Source of the DNA: Atopobium sp. UBA2090
GTDB lineage: Bacteria; Actinomycetota; Coriobacteriia; Coriobacteriales; Atopobiaceae
Assembly (NCBI GenBank): GCA_002331575.1
Contig: DCZG01000151.1
Coordinates: 4,896-29,863, forward strand
DNA length: 24,968 nt
Direction of reading: 5' to 3'
Shown here piece after piece: positions 13,776-21,859 of the stretch (positions are counted from its first letter, which is position 1; each line of letters opens with the position of its first letter). The position numbers and the translations under genes are program-made. A model generated the notes under the pieces. It was not told the origin of the DNA and ran no database searches. It saw only the letters and a program-made list of their open reading frames with translations.

Positions 13776-15044
13776 TCAGTGCGTCACGGTGGTGACCCTC
13801 CCGGTGGAGGGGTCGGTGTAGTGGGAGGCGTAGCTGGTGATGAGGTCATCATCGGCAAACGTGACGTCCGTCGTATAGGTGAAGTTCGCCGTCCTGCTCC
13901 ATCCGGCGCTCTCGTCCTCCATGCCTCCGGCGACGTTCACCGTGACATGGACGGTGTTCCCCTCGCTACTCGTGACCTCGGCGTCCTTTGCGATGTCGAT
14001 GGCCTCGAGGTCACCGGCGCCGCCGTCGCGCCCGGTCGAGAAGTCCTCGTAGAGGGAGGTGCCCGGCTCGACATAGGCGAGGCACCTCGAGCTCCAGTCG
14101 GAGATCGCCTCGTGTCCGGAGGCGTCGGGGCTCGACACCGTGACGTTGGTCCAGTACTGCATCGCGAAGTCGTGGGCGAGCGTCTCGCGTCGCGCCTGCG
14201 CCGCCGCCGCGCTCTCCGCCGCCTCGTCGGCGGCACGCTGCTGCTCGGCGGCCTCCTCGTCCGCTATGCGCTGCTCCGCCGCTGCCACCGCGTCATCGCG
14301 GGTCTCGGTGGCCGTCTCCCTCAGGCCGTCCGCGGAGTCCTTCCGCTCGGGGTCGGCGAGAACCTCCTCGTAGGCGTCTTCGATCTGCTCGTCGGTGACG
14401 GACACGGCCGACTCCGGCACGAGCGTGATGGTGACCTCGTGCAGCGGCACCGTCTGAGCGAACGCATCGGCCACCAGCGCGGGGAAGGACAGGTCCCGTC
14501 CGAACGAGAAGTCCTGCCAGGCATCCGAGACGAGGAAGATCGTCCCGTCCTCGAGGATGGGCGAGGCGATGACGGAGAGTCGATAGGTCCCCTGCTTGAG
14601 CTGGATGCCGTCCCCGTTCGGCCCGACGAAGAAGACCTCGTCGACTGACTCGCCGTCGAGCGCCATGCCGGTCACGCGGACGGGGATGCGGCTCGATGAC
14701 GTTGACAGGCCGGGGACGTCGAGGTTCAGGACGACGGCGTGGGGCGCCTTCACCTTGTAGATGAAGAAGGCGACGACCAGCACGCAGAGCGCTGCCAGGA
14801 CGGCGATGAGGACGTTGCGTCCACGGTGGTCGGCGCGCTGGGGCTCGGGCTTCGTGGCTGGTGCGGTCTCGGGCTGCGGGGCGTACGCCGGAAGCGGAGC
14901 CTGCGCCTGCGTCGCCTGTTCGTAGGGTGTCGTGGCAGTCGCGTCGCCCTGCTCGATGGGCTTGTCATCATCCATCGGGGCGCCGCATTCCGTGCAGAAC
15001 CGGGCGCCATCGGGCATCTTCGCGCCGCATCTCGTGCAGAACAT
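13776..15044 (-). CDS. Zinc-ribbon membrane protein of TcaA/YvbJ-like architecture
   Basis: The 422-residue protein begins with a cytoplasmic zinc ribbon (FCTRCGAKMPDGARFCTECG, Cys3/6/17/20), then a Pro/Ala/Gln-rich linker, and one membrane helix at ~77-96 (NVLIAVLAALCVLVVAFFIY). The outside part has a small beta domain (~103-210, with GDGIQLKQGTYRLSV, a PEGA-like look). It continues with an Ala/Glu-rich helical, possibly coiled-coil stretch (~215-292) and a C-terminal domain (~293-422) that could be NTF2-like. This layout matches TcaA/YvbJ-type envelope proteins; that is inference from architecture. A frame extends to 15089, but ATG 15044 with GGAGG upstream begins exactly at the zinc ribbon. 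A nearby hairpin isolates it from aqpZ. Function unknown; likely envelope stress or cell-wall related. Confidence 0.75.
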   Translation of the reverse strand: MFCTRCGAKMPDGARFCTECGAPMDDDKPIEQGDATATTPYEQATQAQAPLPAYAPQPETAPATKPEPQRADHRGRNVLIAVLAALCVLVVAFFIYKVKAPHAVVLNLDVPGLSTSSSRIPVRVTGMALDGESVDEVFFVGPNGDGIQLKQGTYRLSVIASPILEDGTIFLVSDAWQDFSFGRDLSFPALVADAFAQTVPLHEVTITLVPESAVSVTDEQIEDAYEEVLADPERKDSADGLRETATETRDDAVAAAEQRIADEEAAEQQRAADEAAESAAAAQARRETLAHDFAMQYWTNVTVSSPDASGHEAISDWSSRCLAYVEPGTSLYEDFSTGRDGGAGDLEAIDIAKDAEVTSSEGNTVHVTVNVAGGMEDESAGWSRTANFTYTTDVTFADDDLITSYASHYTDPSTGRVTTVTH

Positions 15045-15197
15045 CGTTCCTCCGCTCACCGCGTGACCAACACGAACGTGACACATCATTTTATATTACC
15101 TGAAGGCGGGCTGTTGAGGCGTACCGGACTTCCCCGGACTCGGTCTTTGCGCCGCGGCCTTTCTGACCATGGGAACTGTATGAGCCGGGCCCCTCGG

Positions 15198-15206
15198 TGG
15201 TACCAT
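15198..15206 (+). promoter_or_regulatory. Possible extended -10 element of prfA
   Basis: TGGTACCAT is a TGn-type extended -10 sequence 70 bp upstream of prfA. It resembles the elements before rpmE and atpB. A clear -35 box is lacking. Confidence 0.35.
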
Positions 15207-15275
15207 CTTAAGGTTGAGAGATCTCGGGGGACGACATCGTCGCGAGCGCCCCCCACCACCATAAGGAGCACCGTC

Positions 15276-16343
15276 ATGCGAGACAAGCTCAAGAAGCTCA
15301 TCGCGGCCTACGAGGAGCTGGAGAAGAGGATGGTCGACCCGGCCGTCGTCTCGGACCCCAAGGAGTACGCGCGCATCGCCAAGGAGCACGCCAACCAGGC
15401 CGACCTCGTCGGCAAGGCCCGCGAGTACCTCGCGGCGCTCGATGACATCGACGCTGCAAAGGAGATGCAGCGCGAGACCAACGAGCCCGACGAGAAGGAG
15501 ATGCTCCAGGAGGACATCGCCGCGAACGAGGCCAAGATTCCCGGCCTCGAGGACGAGATCAAGGTCATGCTCATCCCCGGCGACCCGATGGACGAGAAGG
15601 ACACCATCATCGAGATTCGCGCTGGTGTCGGCGGCGACGAGGCCGGCATCTTCGCCGGCGACCTCTTTGCCATGTACGAGCGCTTCGCCGCGAGCCGCAA
15701 GTGGAAGATCGAGGTCCTCTCGGTGTCTCCGTCCGACGCGGGCGGCTTCAAGACCATCGAGTTCAAGGTCACGGGCGACAAGGTCTATTCCGTCATGAAG
15801 TACGAGTCGGGCGTCCACCGCGTCCAGCGCGTCCCGAAGACCGAGAGCCAGGGCCGCATCCAGACCTCCACTGCCACCGTCGCCGTGCTCCCCGAGGCCG
15901 ATGACATCGACATTCAGATCAACCCCGAGGACCTGCGCGTCGACACGTACTGCTCCTCGGGCCCCGGAGGCCAGGGCGTCAACACGACCTACTCCGCAGT
16001 GCGCATCACGCACCTTCCCACCAACACGGTGGTGCAGTCGCAGGAGCAGCGCTCGCAGATCCAGAACCGCGAGGTCTGCATGCAGATGCTGCGTGCTCGC
16101 CTCTACGAGATGGAGCTCGAGAAGCAGCAGGCCGAGCAGGGCGCCGCACGCCTGTCGCAGATCGGCCACGGCAACCGCTCCGAGAAGATTCGCACGTACA
16201 ACCAGCCGCAGGACCGCGTGACCGATCACCGCATCGGCTTCAACGGCACCTACAACGGCGTCCTGCTCGGCGACACGCTCCCCTCGGTGATCGAGGCGCT
16301 CGCCGCCGCCGACCGGGCCGAGAAGCTCGCGCAGGCGGTGTGA
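15276..16343 (+). CDS. prfA: Peptide chain release factor 1
   Basis: RF1 recognises UAA and UAG in the ribosomal A site and triggers peptide release. The 355-residue protein is full length. The GGQ motif is at 231-233 in SSGPGGQGVNTTYSAV; its Gln is the residue methylated by PrmC, encoded next door. The stop-codon recognition tripeptide (PxT) is at 187-189 in HRVQRVPKTESQGRI, with lysine where many RF1 proteins have Ala or Val. Pro and Thr, the contacts that matter most, are kept. The absence of the SPF motif rules out RF2. AAGGAG precedes ATG. A hairpin and 73 bp separate it from prmC, which is the usual neighbour in many bacteria. Confidence 0.97.
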   Translation: MRDKLKKLIAAYEELEKRMVDPAVVSDPKEYARIAKEHANQADLVGKAREYLAALDDIDAAKEMQRETNEPDEKEMLQEDIAANEAKIPGLEDEIKVMLIPGDPMDEKDTIIEIRAGVGGDEAGIFAGDLFAMYERFAASRKWKIEVLSVSPSDAGGFKTIEFKVTGDKVYSVMKYESGVHRVQRVPKTESQGRIQTSTATVAVLPEADDIDIQINPEDLRVDTYCSSGPGGQGVNTTYSAVRITHLPTNTVVQSQEQRSQIQNREVCMQMLRARLYEMELEKQQAEQGAARLSQIGHGNRSEKIRTYNQPQDRVTDHRIGFNGTYNGVLLGDTLPSVIEALAAADRAEKLAQAV

Positions 16344-16363
16344 GTACGACAGCCACTGAGATC

Positions 16364-16389
16364 GCGGCGTCGGCGAATGCCGGCGCCGT
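16364..16389 (+). terminator. Stem-loop between prfA and prmC, partial terminator or attenuator
   Basis: GGCGTCGGC (16366-16374) pairs with GCCGGCGCC (16379-16387), with one T-G wobble and a GAAT loop; two outer pairs extend it. CTCTCT follows instead of a T-run. It may lower prmC expression relative to prfA. Confidence 0.4.
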
Positions 16390-16416
16390 CTCTCTATGAC
16401 GAGCACAGGAGCGCAC

Positions 16417-17985
16417 ATGGCTGAGCAGGAGCCCTGGACCATTCGCAAGATTCTCGCCTGGACGACCGACTACCTCGGTCGAAGGGGCGACGAGCATCCC
16501 CGTCTCTCGGCGGAGTGGCTCGTCAGCAACGTGACGGGGCTCTCGCGTGTCGAGACGTACATGAACTTCGACCGTCCGCTCAGCCGCGAGGAGCTCGACG
16601 CCATGCACGCCGCCGTGGCGCGTCGGGCTGCTGGCGAGCCGCTTCAGTACGTGACGGGCGAGATGCCCTTCCGCCATATCGTCCTCCACTGCGAGCGGGG
16701 CGTGCTCATTCCGCGCCCCGAGACCGAGGTGCTCGTCGACGCAGCCCTCGAGGGGGTGGACGCCGCCGCGGCGGCGGGCGTCGAGACCGTCCGCGCGCTC
16801 GAGGTCGGCACGGGCACGGGATGCATCGCCCTCTCGATCGCGTCGGAGCGCCCGGGGACGCGCGTGGTGGCGACCGACCTCTCGGATGCCGCCGTCGAGC
16901 TCGCCGTCCGCAACCGTGACGCGCTCGGGCTCGAGGACCCCGTCCACGTGGTGTCGGGGGACCTCGCCTCGGGCGTCGACGCGCGACTCATGGGCACCTT
17001 CTCGGTGCTCGTCTCGAACCCTCCCTACATCCCCAGCTCCCTCGTGCCGACGCTTCCCGAGGAGGTCGTCGGCTATGAGCCGGGACTCGCCCTCGACGGG
17101 GGAGATGACGGGCTCGACGTGTTTCGCCGCATCCTCGAGCTCGCGCCGCGCGTCCTCCGTCCGGGTGGCATGCTCTGCTGCGAGCTCTTCGAGGACGCCG
17201 TCGCAACGGCCGCCGACCTCTGTCGCGAGCAGGGCGGCTGGGCTGCCGCGGAGGTCCGCGAGGATCTCACCCACCGACCGCGCGTGCTCGTCGCGGTGAG
17301 GGAGGGGAGCCTCGCCGACGCCCTTCCCGAGGGTGCGGAGCGCGCCGCCCGGCGGGCGGAGCGCATCGTGACCGCGAGCCAGGACAGCCCCGACGACGAG
17401 GTCGTGCGCAGGGCCGCCCACGTCCTCGTGGCCGGCGGCGTCGTGGTGGTGCCCACCGACTCCGTGTACGGCCTCTGCTGCGCCGCCACGCCGGACAACC
17501 CGGCGCATCGGCGCATCTTCGAGATGAAGCGTCGCGACCCCTCACAGACGCTGCCCTGGTTCGTGGCGGACGCCTCCGGGCTCGAGCGCTACGGTCGGGA
17601 CGTTCCCGAGTGGGCGCACGACCTGGCGAGAAGGTACTGGCCGGGCGTCCTCACGCTCGTGGTGAGGGGGTCGGAGGAGGTGCCGGCAGAGTACGTTCAG
17701 GCGGGCGAGGGGACCATCGCGCTTCGCGTGCCGGACTCCGAGCTCGTCCGCGCGATCGTGCGCGAGGCGGGCGTCCCGCTGGCGCAGACGAGCGCCAACA
17801 CGCACGGGCAGGCGGCGGCCACGACGGGTGCCGATGTCGAGGAGCGTCTCATCGACATGGCCGACCTCGTGATCGACGCCGGTCCGGCACCCGTAGCGCT
17901 CGCGTCGACGATCGTGGATTGCACCGGAGCCGAGCCGCGCGTCCTGCGCGAGGGCGCCATCCCCGCCGCTGCGATTCTCTCCTGA
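16417..17985 (+). CDS. prmC: Fusion: RF glutamine methyltransferase PrmC + TsaC/Sua5 domain
   Basis: Two enzymes in one 522-residue chain. Residues ~1-295 are PrmC/HemK, which methylates the Gln of the GGQ motif in release factors: a helical N-terminal domain, GEPLQYVTGEMPF, the SAM loop EVGTGTGCIALS (129-140), and catalytic NPPY (201-204). Residues ~328-522 are a TsaC/Sua5 (YrdC-type) domain, which makes threonylcarbamoyl-AMP for tRNA t6A: VVVPTDSVYGL (343-353), MKRRDPSQTLPWFVAD and SAN (459-461). A linker of ~35 Ala/Arg/Glu-rich residues joins them. A frame starting at 16396 exists, but only ATG 16417 has an AGGAG at correct distance. The downstream Sua5-specific C-terminal domain is absent, so it is TsaC-like. 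It sits next to prfA, its methylation substrate. Confidence 0.93.
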   Translation: MAEQEPWTIRKILAWTTDYLGRRGDEHPRLSAEWLVSNVTGLSRVETYMNFDRPLSREELDAMHAAVARRAAGEPLQYVTGEMPFRHIVLHCERGVLIPRPETEVLVDAALEGVDAAAAAGVETVRALEVGTGTGCIALSIASERPGTRVVATDLSDAAVELAVRNRDALGLEDPVHVVSGDLASGVDARLMGTFSVLVSNPPYIPSSLVPTLPEEVVGYEPGLALDGGDDGLDVFRRILELAPRVLRPGGMLCCELFEDAVATAADLCREQGGWAAAEVREDLTHRPRVLVAVREGSLADALPEGAERAARRAERIVTASQDSPDDEVVRRAAHVLVAGGVVVVPTDSVYGLCCAATPDNPAHRRIFEMKRRDPSQTLPWFVADASGLERYGRDVPEWAHDLARRYWPGVLTLVVRGSEEVPAEYVQAGEGTIALRVPDSELVRAIVREAGVPLAQTSANTHGQAAATTGADVEERLIDMADLVIDAGPAPVALASTIVDCTGAEPRVLREGAIPAAAILS

Positions 17986-18120
17986 CGCATGCCTGGCTCA
18001 GGGGAGACGTGCGGGGACGAATGAGGCTCTCGCGTGTTTCCGCTCCACGAACGTGGCCCCACGCGTCATCGGCTCGTCGTATCCTAGAGACGGTAGATTG
18101 CATTCAGAGAAAGGACCTCC

Positions 18121-18594
18121 ATGCGCATCGCCATTGCTTCCGATCACGGTGGGTTCTGCCAGAAGGCGCCGATGGTCGAGTACCTCGAGGGTCTCGGGCA
18201 CACGGTCGTCGACCTCGGTCCGTCCACGGGCGACCGCTGCGACTACCCGGACTATGGCGACAAGGTCGCGCGCTTCGTCGCGGCAGGCAAGTCCGATCGC
18301 GGCATCCTCATCTGCGGCACGGGCATCGGCATGGCCCTGACCGCCGACAAGGTCCCTGGCATCCGCGCTGCCGTCATCCAGAGCCCGCAGTTCGCCCATC
18401 TCTTCCGCGAGCACAACAACGGTCTCGTCATCGGACTCTCCGGACGATTCACGCCGTTCGACGTCAACTGCGCCATCGTGGACGAGTTTCTCGGCACCGA
18501 GTTCGCCGGCGGTCGCCACGCGATTCGCGTCGAGAAGATCATGCGCGAGGACGACCCGACGTTCGAAGGGGTCGGCGAGGACTTCGGGGCTTAG
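18121..18594 (+). CDS. rpiB: Ribose-5-phosphate isomerase B
   Basis: RpiB interconverts ribulose-5-P and ribose-5-P in the pentose phosphate pathway. The 157-residue product has SDHGG (residues 7-11), the catalytic Cys65 in ILICGTGIGM, His98 in FREHNN, and GGRHAIRVEKI at the end. These are the normal landmarks of the RpiB/LacAB family; a lone copy next to housekeeping genes favours RpiB over the galactose-6-P isomerase subunits. AAAGGA precedes ATG. A TATCCT box at 18080-18085 could be its -10. glyA follows 78 bp later after a short hairpin. Ribose-5-P feeds PRPP synthesis, used by the upp product two genes on. Confidence 0.95.
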   Translation: MRIAIASDHGGFCQKAPMVEYLEGLGHTVVDLGPSTGDRCDYPDYGDKVARFVAAGKSDRGILICGTGIGMALTADKVPGIRAAVIQSPQFAHLFREHNNGLVIGLSGRFTPFDVNCAIVDEFLGTEFAGGRHAIRVEKIMREDDPTFEGVGEDFGA

Positions 18595-18635
18595 GCCAGA
18601 CGAACGGCCATCGAGAACTACCGACGCACACAGAC

Positions 18636-18654
18636 GCCGCCAATAGCAGGCGGC
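18636..18654 (+). promoter_or_regulatory. Small hairpin just upstream of the glyA ribosome binding site
   Basis: GCCGCC (18636-18641) pairs with GGCGGC (18649-18654) around AATAGCA; the glyA GAGGAGG begins 6 bases later. It may be a weak rpiB terminator or a leader affecting glyA translation, which starts at TTG. Confidence 0.35.
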
Positions 18655-18672
18655 CCGACAGAGGAGGCACCC

Positions 18673-19929
18673 TTGTCTTTTGAGCATCTGAGCAAGACCG
18701 ATCCCGAGGTCATGTCCTTCATCGGTGACGAGCTCACGCGCCAGCGCAACTCCATCGAGCTTATCGCCTCGGAGAACTTCGTCTCGCTCTCCGTCATGGA
18801 GGCGGTCGGGTCTCCCCTCACCAACAAGTACGCAGAGGGCCTTCCCGGCAAACGCTACTATGGCGGCTGCTGGGCGGTTGACGAGGTCGAGAACCTCGCT
18901 CGCGAGCGGGTGAAGAAGCTCTTCGGCGCAGGCTTCGCCAACGTCCAGCCCCACTCCGGCGCCCAGGCCAACTACGCCGCCATCTCGGCCTTCGCCAATC
19001 CCGGCGACACGATCATGGGCATGGCGCTCGACAACGGCGGCCACCTCACCCACGGTTCCCCGGCGAACTTCTCGGGCAAGCTCTACAAGGTGGTCTCCTA
19101 CGGCCTCGATCCCGAGACCGAGCGCATCGACTTCGACGACGTCGAGGAGAAGGTCAAGAAGAACAAGCCCGTCCTCATCATCGCCGGGGCGAGCGCCTAC
19201 CCCCGCATCATCGACTTCGAGCGCTTCGCGCAGATCGCCCACGACAACGGCGCCGCGCTCATGGTCGACATGGCTCACATCGCGGGCCTCGTCGCAACGG
19301 GCCGTCACCCGAGCCCGATTCCCTGCTCGGACGTCGTGACCTCGACCACGCACAAGACCCTTCGCGGGCCGCGCGGCGGCATCATCCTCTCCAATGACCC
19401 TGACATCGCCAAGCGGATCAACTCGGCTGTGTTCCCCGGCTCGCAGGGTGGCCCGCTCGAGCACGTCATCGCCGGCAAGGCAGTCGCCTTCGGCGAGGCG
19501 CTCGAGCCCGAGTTCGCCGACTACACCGACCGCATCCTCGTCAACGCCAAGGCTATCGGCCGCGGCCTCGAGTCGCGTGGCCTGCGTCTCGTGACCGGCG
19601 GCACCGACAACCACCTCCTGCTCGTCGACCTCACGCCCGCGGGCGAGGTCACCGGTCGTGACGCCGAGCTCGCGCTCGACGAGGTCGGCATGACCGTCAA
19701 CAAGAACACCATCCCCGGCGAGAAGCGCTCGCCGTTCGTTGCGAGCGGCATCCGCGTCGGCTCCGCCGCCGCCACCACGCGCGGCTTCAGCGAGCAGGAG
19801 TGCGAGCGCATCGGCGAGCTCATCGGCGACGTCGTCCTCCATGTCGGTGACGAGGCAATCAAGGACCGGACGCATGCCGAGGTCTGCGAGCTCCTCTCGG
19901 CGCACCCGCTCTACCCCGAGCTTGGCTAG
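18673..19929 (+). CDS. glyA: Serine hydroxymethyltransferase
   Basis: GlyA is a PLP enzyme that converts serine plus tetrahydrofolate to glycine and 5,10-methylene-THF, the main one-carbon source and the consumer of folate made by the folP-folK pathway. The 418-residue protein has normal length. The N-terminal ELIASENFVS is at ~29-38 and the PLP lysine is Lys228 in TSTTHKTLRGPRGG. VDMAHIAGL, the cofactor-binding aspartate segment, is at 198-206. The start is TTG at 18673, with GAGGAGG 5 bases upstream; no in-frame ATG gives the family N-terminus (the next is at residue 14). The use of TTG may lower translation. upp follows 54 bp later. Confidence 0.96.
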   Translation: MSFEHLSKTDPEVMSFIGDELTRQRNSIELIASENFVSLSVMEAVGSPLTNKYAEGLPGKRYYGGCWAVDEVENLARERVKKLFGAGFANVQPHSGAQANYAAISAFANPGDTIMGMALDNGGHLTHGSPANFSGKLYKVVSYGLDPETERIDFDDVEEKVKKNKPVLIIAGASAYPRIIDFERFAQIAHDNGAALMVDMAHIAGLVATGRHPSPIPCSDVVTSTTHKTLRGPRGGIILSNDPDIAKRINSAVFPGSQGGPLEHVIAGKAVAFGEALEPEFADYTDRILVNAKAIGRGLESRGLRLVTGGTDNHLLLVDLTPAGEVTGRDAELALDEVGMTVNKNTIPGEKRSPFVASGIRVGSAAATTRGFSEQECERIGELIGDVVLHVGDEAIKDRTHAEVCELLSAHPLYPELG

Positions 19930-19983
19930 AGACCTAGAATTCCGTACAAGCGTCCGGCACCATCAGCAGAGAAAGGCGACACC

Positions 19984-20628
19984 ATGGCTCAGATCGAGGA
20001 TCCGCGCTTTACCATCGTCGACCACCCCCTCGTCCAGCACAAGCTCTCCATCCTGCGTGACAAGGACACGACCACCAAAGACTTCCGCGAGCTCGTGACC
20101 GAGCTGGCCATCCTCGAGGGCTACGAGGCCATGCGCGACCTCCCGCTTGAGAACGTCAACGTCGAGACGCCACTCGAGGAATGCACCTGTCGTCGTCTCG
20201 CTGGCAAGAAGATCGCCATTATCCCGATTCTGCGCGCCGGTCTCGGAATGGTCGACGGCATCCTCTCGCTCGTCCCCTCCGCGCGCGTCGGTCACGTGGG
20301 CATGTACCGCGACCCCGAGACGCATGAGCCCGTTCAGTATTACTGCAAGTTCCCGCCTGCGATCCAGGACCGTACCTGCCTCGTCGTCGACCCGATGCTC
20401 GCCACGGGCGGCTCGCTCACGGCCTGCATCAAGTTCCTCCGCGACGCGGGGGTCAGGGACATCCGCTGCCTCACCCTCGTCTCCGCCCCCGTGGGCGTGC
20501 AGGCCGTGCTCGACTACGATCCCGACGTGCGCCTCTTCACCTGCGCCCTCGACCGCGAGCTCAACGAGAACGCCTACATCCTCCCCGGCCTCGGCGATGC
20601 GGGTGACAGGATCTACGGTACGAAGTAG
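19984..20628 (+). CDS. upp: Uracil phosphoribosyltransferase
   Basis: Upp salvages uracil with PRPP to make UMP. The 214-residue product has the expected VDHPLVQHKLSILRD opening, PILRAGLGMVDG (81-92), the PRPP-binding VVDPMLATGGS (134-144), and a C-terminal ILPGLGDAGDRIYGT that contacts uracil in the family. The start ATG follows AAAGGCGA. Two stem-loops follow the stop. In many Gram-positive and actinobacterial genomes upp lies directly before the atp operon, as here. Secure call. Confidence 0.97.
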   Translation: MAQIEDPRFTIVDHPLVQHKLSILRDKDTTTKDFRELVTELAILEGYEAMRDLPLENVNVETPLEECTCRRLAGKKIAIIPILRAGLGMVDGILSLVPSARVGHVGMYRDPETHEPVQYYCKFPPAIQDRTCLVVDPMLATGGSLTACIKFLRDAGVRDIRCLTLVSAPVGVQAVLDYDPDVRLFTCALDRELNENAYILPGLGDAGDRIYGTK

Positions 20629-21169
20629 GCGGCTGGGGTATCGACGCCAGCCACGTTCGTCTCTTCGGGACCCGCACCGGTCATCGGGGCGGGTCCTCGT
20701 CGTATCGATCTGCCGTTGGGGGAGTTGCCCGCTCGGTCTCTCCAGTCGCGGAGGATACTGTCACTGAGCGGCGCCGCGTTGGCGTGTCGGGGGTTTCTGC
20801 TCGTCGGGGGAGAATCGACCGCTCGTCTCTGGTGACGTCCGTCTCGTCCGCGTCATATGAGCCTGAGCCCATGGGATGGCGCAGGCTCGGGTCTGGGGTG
20901 CGCCATGCGTGGCGGAGCGGCGATGCACTTGGATGAGCCTGCGTGTGGCGCTCTCGTCGCACGCGCGATGACTCCGCCACACCGACGGGCTAATTGGGCC
21001 GCTCGGTGGTTTGATGTGGGGCTACGTGCACTTTGCCCTACGTGAGCTCGTGTGGGGAAGGTAGTTTTATCAGTGACGTGCACCATCGAAGGCCTCGTCG
21101 CCGCGCCATGCGACAGCGAGGAATCGGGAGATGGTCGCCCGGGTCGCGCTACTCTGGAGGGCACGGCGA
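20629..21169. other. 541-bp intergenic region between upp and atpI
   Basis: No convincing gene is visible. Frames on both strands exist only because stop codons are rare in GC-rich DNA; they lack ribosome binding sites and familiar domains. Besides the upp terminator, a stem GAGCCTG (20859-20865) with CAGGCTC (20882-20888) encloses the palindrome CCCATGGG. No tRNA-like or known riboswitch pattern was seen. The last part presumably holds an atp promoter. Confidence 0.6.
20668..20696 (+). terminator. Terminator-like stem-loop after upp
   Basis: GGACCCGC (20668-20675) pairs perfectly with GCGGGTCC (20689-20696); the 13-base loop can form extra C-G pairs. A weaker stem GGCTGG/CCAGCC (20631-20636 with 20647-20652) comes first. 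No clear T-run follows, but position and strength suggest the end of the prfA-upp block. Confidence 0.6.
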
Positions 21170-21472
21170 ATGGCGGGCAGGGAGGATGAGGTGGACGATC
21201 TGCTCGTCGGCATGATTGGCGTTGCGGTTGGCGTCGCATCAACGATTCCGCTGGCCCGCTATCTCGGCAAGGCCGTCGAGGGTGACATCCGTCAGGACTT
21301 CCAGGGGGGCTTCGCCCGTGCGATTCTCCCCTTCGTGGCGATTCAGGCGGCGCTTCTTGTGGTGTTCCTCATGCGACCTTCGGAGGTGCCGACGTTCGGC
21401 CTGTGCTCGGTCGGGAGCTATCTTGCGTCCGTGCTCGCGGAGGGGCTGACCGCCTGGAGGAGGATGGGATAG
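21170..21472 (+). CDS. atpI: ATP synthase subunit I (AtpI-like)
   Basis: This small membrane protein is encoded ahead of the F0 genes; in other bacteria AtpI assists assembly of the c-ring and is not part of the final enzyme. The 100-residue product has a short acidic start (MAGREDEVDD), then three or four hydrophobic segments (LLVGMIGVAVGVASTIPL, ILPFVAIQAALLVVFLM, FGLCSVGSYLASVLAEGL). These are weakly conserved proteins, so identity rests on size, hydrophobicity and position before atpB. GGAGG lies 9 bases before ATG 21170. An upstream ATG at 21131 (13 residues longer) is possible. A 387-bp gap separates it from atpB, which is longer than usual. Confidence 0.7.
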   Translation: MAGREDEVDDLLVGMIGVAVGVASTIPLARYLGKAVEGDIRQDFQGGFARAILPFVAIQAALLVVFLMRPSEVPTFGLCSVGSYLASVLAEGLTAWRRMG

Positions 21473-21535
21473 CGGATGCCCCTTCGTACCACCGACGAGC
21501 CGTCCGTCATCTGCGGCTCGTTGCCGAGGTGCGGG

Positions 21536-21565
21536 GAGCGTAAGCTTGCTCGCATTAGTTTTTTT
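21536..21565 (+). terminator. Possible weak terminator after atpI
   Basis: GAGC (21536-21539) pairs with GCTC (21548-21551), with one more wobble pair, followed after seven bases by TTTTTTT. The stem is short, so the call is weak. Confidence 0.3.
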
Positions 21566-21673
21566 AATGGCTTGACTGGGATTCGAGAGGATAGGGTATC
21601 AGCAGGTGCGTGTGCGGAATTTGAACTGCTCTCAAAACAGCCAAAGCACCCGTCAGCGTCGGTCGGCAGACGG

Positions 21674-21682
21674 TGGTATCCT
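21674..21682 (+). promoter_or_regulatory. Extended -10 promoter element upstream of atpB
   Basis: TGGTATCCT fits an extended -10 (TGn TATCCT), 178 bp before the atpB start. A long leader would result. The same TGGTAnnnT form occurs before rpmE and prfA. Confidence 0.4.
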
Positions 21683-21859
21683 TGTATGTTGCCAAGAGAC
21701 TAGTCGAATGGCGACGGGTCGTAGGAGTCGCGAGGGTTAGCATGACAGCGGGTCGGTTCTCTCGACCTCGCCCTGCGAGCAGATCCGGCGCCACGTCGTG
21801 ACGTTCGGAGGACGGGGGAGCACTGCCCCGGCCGTTGTAAATGAAGGGAAGGACGCAAA

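Larger units (their letters stand above)
21473..21859. other. 387-bp gap between atpI and atpB with promoter and hairpins
   Basis: No gene is supported. ACGAGCCG (21495-21502) and CGGCTCGT (21514-21521) form a perfect 8-bp stem. A weaker hairpin (21536-21551) is followed by seven T residues at 21559-21565, a possible terminator of atpI transcription. TTGACT at 21572-21577 could be a -35 box with a poor partner. A better candidate promoter is the extended -10 at 21674-21682. Part of this region is AT-rich compared with its surroundings. Confidence 0.55.

Noticed and set aside
15276..15860. PKT instead of PAT/PVT in RF1 as a sign of altered stop-codon reading
   Set aside because: The middle residue of the PxT motif varies among RF1 proteins; Pro and Thr are intact, so no change in code is implied.
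20681..20980. Minus-strand 99-codon frame between upp and atpI
   Set aside because: Low-complexity Arg/Pro/Thr content without a binding site; overlaps equally open frames and the upp terminator.
20857..21045. Plus-strand 62-codon frame between upp and atpI
   Set aside because: No ribosome binding site or similarity; its start is inside a stem-loop.
21476..21703. Plus-strand 75-codon frame after atpI
   Set aside because: It crosses hairpins and a candidate promoter, has no binding site, and shows no domain.
20629..21859. tRNA or riboswitch genes in the larger gaps
   Set aside because: No T-loop pattern (GGTTCGAxTCC), no tRNA-like arms and no riboswitch core that I can recognise.
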